Assembly (NCBI GenBank): GCA_963662675.2 | Contig: CAXXHP010000004.1 | Coordinates: 558,001-622,000 of the forward strand | Length of the DNA: 64,000 nt | Reading direction: 5' to 3' | From: G963662675 sp963662675 | GTDB lineage: Bacteria > Bacteroidota > Bacteroidia > Bacteroidales > Prolixibacteraceae | Shown: piece by piece, positions 26,079 through 35,307 of the stretch | Layout of the letters: each line of letters begins with the position of its first letter | Position numbering within the stretch: position 1 is the stretch's first letter | Notes under the pieces: generated by a model | What the model was told of the DNA's origin: nothing | The model's database searches: none | What the model saw: the letters and a program-made list of their open reading frames with translations, nothing else | Translations under genes and position numbers: made by a program

Positions 26079-26256
26079 AGAAACCCTCTGGATAATGCAT
26101 GAAATCAAGGAAAGCTTATTAATAAATGGTTATTTTTGATTCGATTGAGATGTGGATTCGATCTCAGAAATGGGTGCAAAAATTAAAATTATTATTTTTG
26201 CTGTGCTTATAAAAGCTTGAGAAGATTATTTGTAGGTATTTAAATATATATGTCAC

Positions 26257-28095
26257 ATGAAAGACGCTAAAGTAATTGAACTTGAAGAGGTGGCCATTCG
26301 GTTTTCCGGTGACTCAGGTGATGGAATGCAGCTGACCGGATCATTATTCTCGGATGCATCTGCACTTTTTGGGAATGATATTTCAACTTTTCCTGACTAT
26401 CCGTCAGAAATTAGAGCTCCGCAGGGTACTGTTGGAGGTGTTTCTGGATTCCAGGTACAATTTGGAAAAAAACAAATTAACACTCCGGGTGATTTTGCCC
26501 ATGTCTTAGTTGCTATGAATCCTGCCGCGGTTAAAGCAAATGCAACCTTTATGAATCCTGGCGGAACGATCATTTACGATGCTGATTCATTTACTGAGAA
26601 AAATCTAGCTAAAGCAAAGCTAAAAACTGATGATCCGTTTACGGAATGCCAGTTGTTGGACTACACAAAGATACCTGTTCCAATTACAAGCTTAACAAGA
26701 GAAAGCTTAAAAGAGTTTGGACTTGACAACAAATCTATACTTCGCAGTAAAAATATGTTTGCGCTGGGGTTGGTTTGTTGGATGTTTGGAAGACCGTTAG
26801 ATTATATTGAAGGATATATTGAAAAGAAATTTGCAAAAAAGCCTTTGGTAGTAAAAACCAATCTAAAAGTGCTGCATGATGGATTTAATTATGGGATGAA
26901 CATGCAGCATATGACACCGCAATACATTGTTCACCCTGCAGCCATTGAAAGAGGCATATATCGTACTATTAATGGTAACTTTGCTACGGCTTGGGGATTT
27001 TTAGCTGCAGCAGAAAAGGCGGGTTTGGATTTGTTTTTGGGCTCATATCCAATTACACCAGCTACAGATATTCTTACTGCACTTGCCGAGCGTAAAGATC
27101 TTGGTGTTAAAACATTTCAGGCCGAAGATGAAATTGCCGGAATATGTACAGCAATTGGAGCTTCCTTTGCTGGCGATTTGGCAATTACCACAACATCAGG
27201 TCCCGGATTTGCACTAAAGTCAGAAGCACTTGGGCTAGCCGTAATGACAGAATTACCTCTAGTGGTTGTGAATGTGCAACGTGGAGGTCCGTCAACTGGA
27301 TTGCCAACTAAAACAGAGCAGTCAGATTTATTGCAAACCCTTTACGGACGAAATGGAGAAAGTCCAGTTGTAGTGCTTGCTGCCAGCTCACCTTCAGATT
27401 GTTTCTATTATGCATTTGTTGCATCAAAAATTGCATTGGAAAGAATGGTTCCTGTTGTGTTGCTTACTGATGGTTTCCTTGGAAACGGTAGTGAGCCATG
27501 GCGTGTTCCTAGCATGAGCGAACTTCCGACAATTACTCCTAAAATTGCAAAAGATAAAGACACATATAAAGCATTTGCCCGCGATCCAGAAACATTTGCT
27601 CGTGAATGGGCTGTCCCTGGAATGGCTGGCTTCCAACACCGTGTTGGCGGATTGGAAAAAGGCATAGATGGTACAGTGAGTCATGATCCAGATAATCACC
27701 AAAAAAACACAGAAATTCGTGCTGAAAAAGTTGAACGTGTCGCTGACATGATTCCAGAACTGGAGGTTTGTGGAGATGAAAAAGGAGACTTGTTGGTTGT
27801 AAGTTGGGGTGGCACTTATGGACACACGCTTAGTGCCGTTAGAGAAATGCGCCAAAATAAGCAACGCGTTAGCTTGGCACATTTTAATTTTATTAAGCCA
27901 CTGCCCGCTAACACAAAAGAGGTTTTCAGTAACTTCAAAAAAATCGTAGTATGTGAACTGAATATGGGGCAATTTACATCATACTTACGTGATAAATTAC
28001 CAGGTTTTGAATATCATCAAGTAAACAAAGTCAAAGGACTACCATTTACTGTTCTTGAGTTAACTGAAAGCTTTAACAAATTATTGGAGGATTAG
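26257..28095 (+). CDS. korA: 2-oxoacid:ferredoxin oxidoreductase, fused gamma-alpha subunit
   Basis: 612 residues. The N-terminal gamma domain (about 1-190) contains RFSGDSGDGMQLTG; the alpha domain (about 215-600) starts at SYPITPATDILTALAE, the pyrimidine-binding region of the thiamine enzyme. With KorB it oxidatively decarboxylates 2-oxoglutarate, or a related 2-oxoacid, to the acyl-CoA with reduction of ferredoxin; the reverse reaction fixes CO2. The gamma-alpha fusion and length fit the KorA type of anaerobic and microaerobic Bacteroidetes. korB starts 3 bases after the stop, and a TTGGAGG sequence just inside korA could act as its ribosome site. Confidence 0.93.
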   Translation: MKDAKVIELEEVAIRFSGDSGDGMQLTGSLFSDASALFGNDISTFPDYPSEIRAPQGTVGGVSGFQVQFGKKQINTPGDFAHVLVAMNPAAVKANATFMNPGGTIIYDADSFTEKNLAKAKLKTDDPFTECQLLDYTKIPVPITSLTRESLKEFGLDNKSILRSKNMFALGLVCWMFGRPLDYIEGYIEKKFAKKPLVVKTNLKVLHDGFNYGMNMQHMTPQYIVHPAAIERGIYRTINGNFATAWGFLAAAEKAGLDLFLGSYPITPATDILTALAERKDLGVKTFQAEDEIAGICTAIGASFAGDLAITTTSGPGFALKSEALGLAVMTELPLVVVNVQRGGPSTGLPTKTEQSDLLQTLYGRNGESPVVVLAASSPSDCFYYAFVASKIALERMVPVVLLTDGFLGNGSEPWRVPSMSELPTITPKIAKDKDTYKAFARDPETFAREWAVPGMAGFQHRVGGLEKGIDGTVSHDPDNHQKNTEIRAEKVERVADMIPELEVCGDEKGDLLVVSWGGTYGHTLSAVREMRQNKQRVSLAHFNFIKPLPANTKEVFSNFKKIVVCELNMGQFTSYLRDKLPGFEYHQVNKVKGLPFTVLELTESFNKLLED

Positions 28096-28098
28096 AAC

Positions 28099-29163
28099 AT
28101 GTCAGATTTCAATTACACAGCAAAAGATTTTAAAAGCGAAAATGAAGTTCGTTGGTGTCCTGGGTGTGGAGACTTTGCAATCATGAATGCCGTTCAACGC
28201 ACAATGGCTGAGATGAATGTGCCACATGAAAAATTTGCAATTATTTCAGGTATCGGTTGTTCGTCAAGATTCCCATACTACATGAGTACATTTGGGTTTC
28301 ACTCTATTCATGGACGTGCTACAGCAATTGCATCAGGTGTTAAATCGGCTAACCCCGACCTGAATGTATGGGTAATTACAGGTGATGGAGATTCTATGGC
28401 TATTGGAGGCAATCACTTTATTCATTTGGTACGCCGTAACATTGATCTTAATTTAGTCCTTTTCAATAATAAGATATACGGATTAACAAAAGGCCAGTAT
28501 TCACCAACATCAGATAGGGGAGTAGTAACAAAAACATCGCCCTTTGGAACTGTTGAAGATCCGTTTGTTCCTGGCCAATTGGTGCTTGGGGCAGGTGGTT
28601 ATTTCTTTGCAAGGGCTGTTGACAGCAATGTGAAACACACTCAGTCTGTTTTGGCAAAAGCGGCATTACACGAAGGAACTTCAGTTGTTGAAGTGTTACA
28701 AAACTGTGTGATCTTCAATGATGGAATTCATGCGCAAATTGCAGATCCAAAATTCCGTGCTGAACGTCAATTGTTTTTAGAACATGGAAAACCAATGGTT
28801 TTTGGACAGGAAAATGAAAAGGGTCTCGTTTTTGAAAAAGCGAAATTAAAAGTTGTGACTATTGGTCAAGATGGATACACATTGGATGACATTCTTGTGC
28901 ATGATGAAAAAGAAGTAGATCCTATTCTACACCTAGCATTAATCAATATGACACTGCCGAATTTCCCAATTGCTATGGGTGTTATTCGCAGCGTAGATGC
29001 TCCGGTTTACGATCAGGAGATGAAACGTCAAATTGAAGATGTTCAAAAAACATGTAAAATTTCAAATGTAGACGAATTACTTCGTTCCGGAAATACATGG
29101 GAGGTAAACGAGCCAAGCAGTAGTGATCCGATACCATTTTTTGAGAAAAAATGCCCATTGTAG
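28099..29163 (+). CDS. korB: 2-oxoacid:ferredoxin oxidoreductase beta subunit
   Basis: 354 residues. WCPGCGDF (19-26) and the thiamine-diphosphate/Mg site GDGDSMAIGG (95-104) with NNKIYGLTKGQYSPTS identify the beta subunit. The 2Fe-2S/4Fe-4S ferredoxin subunit seen in some four-subunit enzymes is absent, so electrons pass to a separate ferredoxin. Partner of the preceding korA. A clear terminator follows 29 bases after the stop, so the operon is probably these two genes. Confidence 0.94.
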   Translation: MSDFNYTAKDFKSENEVRWCPGCGDFAIMNAVQRTMAEMNVPHEKFAIISGIGCSSRFPYYMSTFGFHSIHGRATAIASGVKSANPDLNVWVITGDGDSMAIGGNHFIHLVRRNIDLNLVLFNNKIYGLTKGQYSPTSDRGVVTKTSPFGTVEDPFVPGQLVLGAGGYFFARAVDSNVKHTQSVLAKAALHEGTSVVEVLQNCVIFNDGIHAQIADPKFRAERQLFLEHGKPMVFGQENEKGLVFEKAKLKVVTIGQDGYTLDDILVHDEKEVDPILHLALINMTLPNFPIAMGVIRSVDAPVYDQEMKRQIEDVQKTCKISNVDELLRSGNTWEVNEPSSSDPIPFFEKKCPL

Positions 29164-29191
29164 TAGTTCGGGTATAAAAATATGATATTAT

Positions 29192-29217
29192 AAAAGGAGG
29201 CTTTGGTCTCCTTTTAT
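29192..29217 (+). terminator. Intrinsic terminator after korB
   Basis: AAAAGGAG (29192-29199) pairs with CTCCTTTT (29208-29215) around an 8-base loop, then TATTG follows. The A/T symmetry makes the hairpin a good but not perfect terminator. Confidence 0.7.
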
Positions 29218-29277
29218 TGTTTGTAGTTGGCATATTTTCCCTAATTTCATGTGCTAATAGTTGATTTTTATTTGAAT

Positions 29278-32271
29278 ATGGAGAAGCTCGATAATATTTC
29301 CCTTACCTCAATATACAAACACAAAAAAAATGATCGTGACATTTTTGAAGAGCTCATGCCTACAAAAGTGAAAGAGGTCATGCTGGTAGCTACTCTATAT
29401 GATAGCTACACTATTGTTCGTGAAGGTCAATTTACAGATAAGATATTTGGCGAATTTCTGCAACTCAATCTATACACACATCCCCGTTTCACTAGCGTAA
29501 GCTCAGAAGCCGAGGCATTGAAGATGATGGAGATACGGGATTTTGACTTGGTCATTATCATGGTTGGCGTTGATAAGGACGTACCTGTGAAAATTGCAGA
29601 TGTTATCAATCAAGAAAATAAAAATGTACCCATTCTTTTGCTTGTTAATAACAATGGCGACTTGCGTTATTTCCAAAAGGCATCAGATCAATTTCCCTCT
29701 ATTGACAGGGTCTTTGTATGGAATGGCAATTCCAATGTCTTTTTGGCAATGGTGAAGTACATCGAGGATAAAAAGAATATTGAAGCAGATACAAAAAACG
29801 GAAATGTAAGGGTGATTTTATTGGTTGAAGACTCAATCCAGTATTATTCAAGATACCTGCCCATGCTGTATACCACTATCATGACGCAGACTCAGAATTT
29901 GGTTCAAGATGAATCAGCCGACGATCTTCACGTGATTCTTAAAATGCGGGCACGTCCAAAAGTCATTTTGGTCAGTACATACGAGGAGGCCACGAATGTT
30001 CTTAATAACTATAGCGACTACCTACTAACAGTAATCTCGGATGTTACATTTCAGCATAAGGGAATTGAAGAGGATGATGCTGGTATTAAATTCCTGAAGC
30101 ACGTAAAGCAAGTATTGCGTTTTCCAATTCCTATTCTCTTGCAAAGTCAAAATATTCGAAATGCAGCTCGTGCCAAGGAAATAGGAGCTGAGTTTATTGA
30201 TAAAAACTCGGAAAGTTTATCGATTGACATTCATGACTTTATATATAAGAGATTAGGATTTGGTGACTTTGTATTCAAGGATGAATCTGGCAAGCCAATC
30301 ATGGTTGCAAGAAATATGAGCGAATTTCAGGAAATGTTTAAAGTTATACCCGTTGGAGCATTGGCTTATCACGGAAAAAGAAATTCGTTTTCAACTTGGC
30401 TTATGGCTCGTGGTGAAATCAATATTGCAGAGCAATTATTGCCATATCAATTGGAAGATTTTGAAAATTCAGATGAACTCCGCTCTTTTTGCTTAAATGT
30501 TTTTGAGAAAGTCCGTGTCAATAAGCTTCGAGGAGGGATTATTAATTATGATCCATTATTGCTTAATAATGATCGTTATATCGTTCGCATGGGTAAAGGA
30601 TCGCTTGGAGGCAAAGGGCGTGGTATCGCATTCATGTGTAATTTTATTGAGAATATTGATTTCAAAAAAATAATCCCCAATATTAATATTCGGGTGCCTG
30701 CAACAGCAATAATTGGCGCCATTGAATTTGATAAATTTCTAGAGGTTAACAATCTGTATGAAGAAACATATATTAGCAATAACTATCAACATATTAGGTC
30801 TCTGTTTCTATCAGCCGAATTAAGCGAAGGCTTAAAAAAGAAACTATTATCATTTGTCGAAAATGTAACAAGACCTTTGGCAATCAGGTCTTCGGGTCTA
30901 TTTGAAGATTCTTTATTACAGCCCTTTTCCGGAGTTTACTCAACATATCTTATTCCCAACAACAATCCTGATGTAAAAATACGCTACCAGCAATTAGAAA
31001 AGGCAATAAAACTAGTCTATGCTAGCATTTATACCGATTCTGCAGTTTCATATTTTGATGCCGTAAACTATAAAATTGAAGAAGAGAAAATGGCTGTTGT
31101 TATACAAGAAGTCGTTGGTCAAGAGCAAAACAAGCGTTTTTATCCTTCCATTAGCGGTATCGCACAATCGTACAATTACTATCCGGTTTCTCATATGGAA
31201 CCACAAGATGGTTTTGCAGTGGCTGCAGTGGGCTTAGGACTTTATGTTGTTGGTGGTGAAAATGCCTATAGGTTTTGTCCCAAATACCCTAATATTAATC
31301 CTAGTAGCATAAAAGATCAGATAAGGGATTCACAACGTGAATTTTATGCACTAAATATGGAAAACATTGATTTTGACTTAATTGAAGATGGTGAAAATGC
31401 AGCTCTTCAGAAATTCAATATTCGAGAGGCCGAAGTTGATGGAACACTGGAGCATTGCGCATCGGTTTATGACCCTGAAAATGATGATCTGGTTCAAAAC
31501 TTTGAAATTCGCGGTCCCAGAGTTATCGATTTCGCAAACATTCTAAAATACAAACATATACCACTTTCTGAAACCATTAATTTCTTACTTCGGTTGTTTC
31601 GTGAGGCCATGGGGTCTCCTGTTGAAATGGAATATGCTGTCGACCTAAAAAAAGGAGATGAAGGTTGCCCTACATTTTATTTGTTGCAGATAAAGCCTTT
31701 AATACGTCATGAGCTTGCTGTTCCGATTGAAATAGGTAGTGTGGATTCTGATTCCACCTTGATGTATGCAAAACGCGGTATGGGAAATGGGGCAATTGAA
31801 GGAATCCAGGATATTATTTATGTTTCTGAAGAAAATTTCGACAAAACAAAAACAAAAGATATTGCTCAGGAAATCAGTCAGCTTAATGATAAGATGAATA
31901 AATCCAAAAGCGAATATGTCCTGATTGGCCCGGGAAGATGGGGCTCACGTGACCAATTCACTGGGATACCCGTTAGTTGGGCTCAAATCTCAAAAGCAAG
32001 GATAATCGTAGAAATGGGTCTACATGATTTTCCCCTTGATGGCTCTTTAGGCTCACATTTCTTCCACAATGTTACGTCTATGAATATTGGCTATTTCACA
32101 TTGCCCCACAATTCCAGAGATGCTTTCCTTAATTCTAAAATGCTCAACGAACAACCTGTAGTTGAAGAGCTAAAATACGTTAAACACATTCGTGTAAAAC
32201 AAGAATTGGAGATATTGATGGATGGACGGAAGCGAGAAGCTCTAATTCGCATCTCAAAAGAAGATCTCTAA
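29278..32271 (+). CDS. Receiver-domain protein fused to PPDK-N-like ATP-grasp domain
   Basis: 997 residues from the ATG at 29278; the frame is open to a GTG at 29251, which I reject as weaker. Residues about 20-155 form a degenerate receiver-like domain. Residues about 178-330 form a second receiver with intact phospho-site residues: Glu184-Asp185, Asp255, Ser290 and Lys309. Residues about 400-790 resemble the PEP/pyruvate-binding N-terminal domain of pyruvate phosphate dikinase (KGSLGGKGRGIAF at about 440-452; LAIRSSGLFED at about 532-543). The phosphohistidine swivel domain and the PEP-binding TIM barrel are missing; about 200 unrecognised residues (VLIGPGRWGSRDQ) end the protein. It may be a phosphorylation-controlled ATP-dependent kinase or ligase; the substrate is unknown. 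Confidence 0.8.
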   Translation: MEKLDNISLTSIYKHKKNDRDIFEELMPTKVKEVMLVATLYDSYTIVREGQFTDKIFGEFLQLNLYTHPRFTSVSSEAEALKMMEIRDFDLVIIMVGVDKDVPVKIADVINQENKNVPILLLVNNNGDLRYFQKASDQFPSIDRVFVWNGNSNVFLAMVKYIEDKKNIEADTKNGNVRVILLVEDSIQYYSRYLPMLYTTIMTQTQNLVQDESADDLHVILKMRARPKVILVSTYEEATNVLNNYSDYLLTVISDVTFQHKGIEEDDAGIKFLKHVKQVLRFPIPILLQSQNIRNAARAKEIGAEFIDKNSESLSIDIHDFIYKRLGFGDFVFKDESGKPIMVARNMSEFQEMFKVIPVGALAYHGKRNSFSTWLMARGEINIAEQLLPYQLEDFENSDELRSFCLNVFEKVRVNKLRGGIINYDPLLLNNDRYIVRMGKGSLGGKGRGIAFMCNFIENIDFKKIIPNINIRVPATAIIGAIEFDKFLEVNNLYEETYISNNYQHIRSLFLSAELSEGLKKKLLSFVENVTRPLAIRSSGLFEDSLLQPFSGVYSTYLIPNNNPDVKIRYQQLEKAIKLVYASIYTDSAVSYFDAVNYKIEEEKMAVVIQEVVGQEQNKRFYPSISGIAQSYNYYPVSHMEPQDGFAVAAVGLGLYVVGGENAYRFCPKYPNINPSSIKDQIRDSQREFYALNMENIDFDLIEDGENAALQKFNIREAEVDGTLEHCASVYDPENDDLVQNFEIRGPRVIDFANILKYKHIPLSETINFLLRLFREAMGSPVEMEYAVDLKKGDEGCPTFYLLQIKPLIRHELAVPIEIGSVDSDSTLMYAKRGMGNGAIEGIQDIIYVSEENFDKTKTKDIAQEISQLNDKMNKSKSEYVLIGPGRWGSRDQFTGIPVSWAQISKARIIVEMGLHDFPLDGSLGSHFFHNVTSMNIGYFTLPHNSRDAFLNSKMLNEQPVVEELKYVKHIRVKQELEILMDGRKREALIRISKEDL

Positions 32272-32444
32272 TTCCTACTTTATTGTTGTAATTCCCTACA
32301 AAAATGTAAGATATTCCTCTATTCTAAAATATTATCGTTGTGTATACCAACCCAATAGATATTAAGGTATGGCAATTGTATTGCTTTTGGCACAAATAAT
32401 TTACTCAATAGAGTAGGCATTGTTTAACACCAAAATGGATAATT

Positions 32445-32852
32445 ATGAAAATTTGCATTCCGGTAATTGGGAAAAATGTAGCCTTGGTTAATTTATTAGC
32501 TGAAGATTTTTACAAGGCCAATTTTTATTGCGTACATGATGTCGATGTAGACCAAAATGAAGTATTATCGAAGGAGGAGTTAATGATACGTTTCGGGCTC
32601 GACCTAAGAAAAGGTGGAGCTAATGATGTGATAGAGGCCATTATCAGCCCTAATATTAGACCAATGGCGTATAAGATACTGGCAGATAATGAAATAAAAG
32701 TGTTCCGACCACTCGGCAATCTTGTTGATGAAAATATTCGCCATTTTAAAGATTTGGATCTGTTGGAACATGATCCGAACAGCGTTGAGCAACCAATGGG
32801 ATGCAGTTCATCATCGTGTGGAAGTTGCTCTTCAACCACTTGTAGTTCGTAA
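32445..32852 (+). CDS. NifX-like fold protein with cysteine-rich tail
   Basis: 135 residues. The start MKICIPVIGKN and the segment NIRPMAYKILADNEIKVF (70-87) resemble the dinitrogenase iron-molybdenum cofactor biosynthesis (NifX/NifB C-terminal) fold, which carries metal-cluster precursors. The last 18 residues are Ser/Cys-rich (CSSSSCGSCSSTTCSS, four Cys), a plausible metal-binding tail. There are no nif genes in the window, so a general iron-sulfur or metal carrier role is more likely than nitrogen fixation. A small unknown gene follows after 30 bases and is probably co-transcribed. Confidence 0.65.
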   Translation: MKICIPVIGKNVALVNLLAEDFYKANFYCVHDVDVDQNEVLSKEELMIRFGLDLRKGGANDVIEAIISPNIRPMAYKILADNEIKVFRPLGNLVDENIRHFKDLDLLEHDPNSVEQPMGCSSSSCGSCSSTTCSS

Positions 32853-32882
32853 ATTCAGTTTCAACCATTAAAAAGCAGTAAT

Positions 32883-33203
32883 ATGACAATCCCTGTAAGA
32901 CCCTTGAGCGAAGTTAAAATGATGTTGGAAGAAGCAAATACAGATATTTCTTATGCATATGATGATCTGATATTTGTAGAAAATGCTGCTTTCCTTATTC
33001 AGTTTGATGATGAAAAGACAAGTAACTTGAAAATATTTTTCAATACGGAATTGAACAAACAGCAGGCTGAAATTGAGGCTGAAAAACTTGAAAAACTGGC
33101 TGTGAAAAGAAAAATGACAATTTCACCGAAGGGTAGGTTTTCAATGCAGCAAAAGGAAGATTCTGAAGAAGTTGAAATTTCCTTCTTCCCATTTGGGAAT
33201 TAA
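32883..33203 (+). CDS. Hypothetical protein, small acidic
   Basis: 106 residues, not recognised. No signal peptide, membrane helix or cysteine. Residues about 20-85 read as a mixed alpha/beta unit (DLIFVENAAFLIQFDD) followed by a charged helix (KQQAEIEAEKLEKLAVKRK). The frame is clean, starts with ATG and sits 30 bases after the NifX-like gene, which argues that it is real and part of that operon. A strong hairpin terminator lies just downstream, shared with aroE on the other strand. Confidence 0.7.
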   Translation: MTIPVRPLSEVKMMLEEANTDISYAYDDLIFVENAAFLIQFDDEKTSNLKIFFNTELNKQQAEIEAEKLEKLAVKRKMTISPKGRFSMQQKEDSEEVEISFFPFGN

Positions 33204-33215
33204 TATATATTAGCA

Positions 33216-33264
33216 ATAAGTGGAAAAGTCATTAATTTGACCTTTCCACTTATCATTCTTTTTG
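33216..33264. terminator. Bidirectional terminator between the small unknown gene and aroE
   Basis: ATAAGTGGAAAAGTCA (33216-33231) pairs with TGACCTTTCCACTTAT (33238-33253) with one mismatch and a 6-base loop. CATTCTTTTTGGG follows on the plus strand. Confidence 0.75.
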
Positions 33265-33274
33265 GGTTCAATGT

Positions 33275-34024
33275 TTAGCTGTTCCAGATTTCCCAGGCCT
33301 TAATAGCTTGTAAATGCAACATTTCAAGTCCATTTTTTACCGATGCTCCTTGTGTTTTGCCTTTTTTCATAAAAAGGGTTTCTTCCGGATTGTATACCAA
33401 ATCAAATAAAACATGATGATCAGTCAGGCAATCATATGGAATATCAGGACATGTGTCAACTTTAGGGAAAGTACCAAGTGGTGTAGCATTGATTACAATT
33501 AATGACTCTTTCAACAATGCTTCATCAATTTGCTCATAGCGAATTTCCTTTTCAAAAAGTTTTTCTTCTATAGATGCCGAAACATAATCGATATCTAGTT
33601 TTTCTAAAATATATTTAATGGCTTTTGAGGCACCTCCTGTTCCAAGGATCAAGGCTTTTTTATGCTTCTCATTAAGCATGGGTTTCAATGAATTCTCAAA
33701 ACCATAGACGTCGGTATTAAATCCCTTAAGCTTCACTCCACGGTCGCTTCGCATGATTTTAACTGTATTGATGGCTCCAACTTTTGTCGCTTCTTCATCA
33801 ATCTCATCCATATACGCCATGATCTGTTGTTTATATGGGATGGTGCAATTCAGACCGGCAATTTGAGAATTCTTCTCAAAGATTGATGGAAACTCATCAA
33901 TGGTATCCAATTCAAAATTCACGTATTCGTGTTCTTTCAAACCTTCATCCTCAAACTTTCCTGTAAAAAATCCTTTCGAGAAAGAGTATCCCAGTCGATA
34001 TCCAATTAGTCCGTATGTCTTCAT
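33275..34024 (-). CDS. aroE: Shikimate dehydrogenase
   Basis: 249 residues. It reduces 3-dehydroshikimate to shikimate with NADPH in aromatic amino acid synthesis. Substrate-binding Ser14 and Ser16 in YSFSK, NCTIPYK (59-65, catalytic Lys65), Asp105 in NTDVYGF, the nucleotide loop GTGGAS (128-133) and NATPLG are all present. It is slightly shorter than the E. coli enzyme, as in other Bacteroidetes. It starts 11 bases after the stop of the DUF368 gene, so the two are probably one operon. Confidence 0.94.
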   Translation of the reverse strand: MKTYGLIGYRLGYSFSKGFFTGKFEDEGLKEHEYVNFELDTIDEFPSIFEKNSQIAGLNCTIPYKQQIMAYMDEIDEEATKVGAINTVKIMRSDRGVKLKGFNTDVYGFENSLKPMLNEKHKKALILGTGGASKAIKYILEKLDIDYVSASIEEKLFEKEIRYEQIDEALLKESLIVINATPLGTFPKVDTCPDIPYDCLTDHHVLFDLVYNPEETLFMKKGKTQGASVKNGLEMLHLQAIKAWEIWNS

Positions 34025-34035
34025 AATCTTATATA

Positions 34036-34971
34036 TTATTTCTTCAATTTTTTTGTGAATCCCTCAATTGCAAAAATTAAGGTAAAGCCAAAAACAGCCA
34101 GTAATATCGCATACATAAGCTGTGCATCATTTCCTGTTAACTCAAAATAGTTAGTTGGCAAAATATTCTGTTCTAAAAGTGGTTTAACTTCACCATGCCG
34201 ATCAATATAGGTTTCCATAACCTGCTTCCATGGCCATACTTTATTTAGAGAACCAATCATAAAGCCAGATAATAAGGCAATCGTCTGGTTATAATATTTT
34301 CGTAATAACCACGAAAGAATGTTTGAAAAAAGGATAATACCAACAACAGCCCCAGAAAGAAAAATGGCAACAACAGGGATATTAAAATCGGATACCGCTC
34401 CTAGGATATATGAATACATGCCGAGCAATACCAAAATAAAACTGCCCGAAATACCGGGCAAAATCATCGCACAAATAGCAATTGAGCCAGAGAGAAATAT
34501 AAATCCATAGCTCGTATTGGCTTCAGAAGGAGTGATAACTGTTATTACATATGCAATTCCTATTCCAGCCAAGAGTGAAGCGACAGTGCCAATGTTCCAC
34601 TTTTTGATATCCTTAGCCACATAAATGGCAGATGCAATTATCAGCCCGAAGAAAAAAGACCAGAGAAGAATTGGTTGATGCTCTAGCAAATATTTTAATC
34701 CTTTTGCTAATGACAAGATACTAATACCAATTCCTATAAATAAGCTAATCAGGAAGTTTGCATTAATAGCAGTCCAAAATTCTTTTACTTTACCGGTTAA
34801 GAGCAATTTTAATGTTATCAGATTAACCGACTTGATTGAATCTATAAGTTCCTGATATATTCCAGTTATAAATGCAATTGTACCTCCAGAAACTCCAGGA
34901 ACAACATCTGCTGCTCCCATACCAATTCCTTTTAGAGTAATTAAGAGGTAATCTTTTATTGTTCGTTTCAT
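34036..34971 (-). CDS. DUF368 family membrane protein, PopT-like undecaprenyl-phosphate transporter candidate
   Basis: 311 residues with about eight to ten predicted membrane helices. The family signature GIGMGAADVVPGVSGGTIA (16-34) is intact, and a second copy-like element ICAMILPGISGSFILVLLG lies in the middle, which fits an inverted-repeat transporter fold. DUF368 proteins (PopT) have been linked to recycling of undecaprenyl phosphate across the membrane; this function is taken from the family. It is first in an operon with aroE, with an 11-base gap. Its start is at ATG 34969-34971, downstream of a consensus -7 element. Confidence 0.88.
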   Translation of the reverse strand: MKRTIKDYLLITLKGIGMGAADVVPGVSGGTIAFITGIYQELIDSIKSVNLITLKLLLTGKVKEFWTAINANFLISLFIGIGISILSLAKGLKYLLEHQPILLWSFFFGLIIASAIYVAKDIKKWNIGTVASLLAGIGIAYVITVITPSEANTSYGFIFLSGSIAICAMILPGISGSFILVLLGMYSYILGAVSDFNIPVVAIFLSGAVVGIILFSNILSWLLRKYYNQTIALLSGFMIGSLNKVWPWKQVMETYIDRHGEVKPLLEQNILPTNYFELTGNDAQLMYAILLAVFGFTLIFAIEGFTKKLKK

Positions 34972-35307
34972 GTATTAATTTATATGATGTGAGATCTGCA
35001 TTTTATCTAAATGACTTGCAAAAATAGCGTTGTATGCCTGAGAAAAAAAGAAATAAGGGTGAATTAATTACAAATTATTTCTGTTTGACAATAGAAACCT
35101 GTCAGGCCAACCAAAATAATAAAATCACAAGTAATTATTCCACATAAAAGGCAATTTGCAGTAGTGGAGTTGGGGTTATAAAATAACGATTAATGTTATT
35201 ATGTGTCTATTTCCTAAAAAAGAGCGAAAGATTAAAATGTTTCTGCCAGATTTATTACCGCTATATTTTTTGCTTATATTTCAGACTTATTTCTCATAAT
35301 TCAGCTT
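34972..35307. other. 336-base divergent intergenic region
   Basis: It separates the DUF368/aroE operon (minus) from the large exported protein (plus). A -7 element for the minus operon is visible. An open frame of 66 codons inside (35193-35393) overlaps the next gene and has no coding character. Nothing else was recognised. Confidence 0.55.
35019..35026 (-). promoter_or_regulatory. -7 element for the DUF368-aroE operon
   Basis: On the minus strand this reads TATTTTTG, a match to TAnnTTTG, with TTTT about 19 bases upstream, one base off the -33 TTTG. The predicted start lies about 40 bases before the ATG. Confidence 0.45.

Noticed and set aside
27424..27972. 182-codon open frame antisense to korA
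   Set aside because: It lies wholly inside a well-supported gene, has no recognised domain and has low-complexity composition. It is a chance frame opposite coding DNA.
32445..32852. Nitrogen fixation gene
   Set aside because: The NifX-like fold is also used by general metal carriers, and no nifHDK or other nif gene is in the window.
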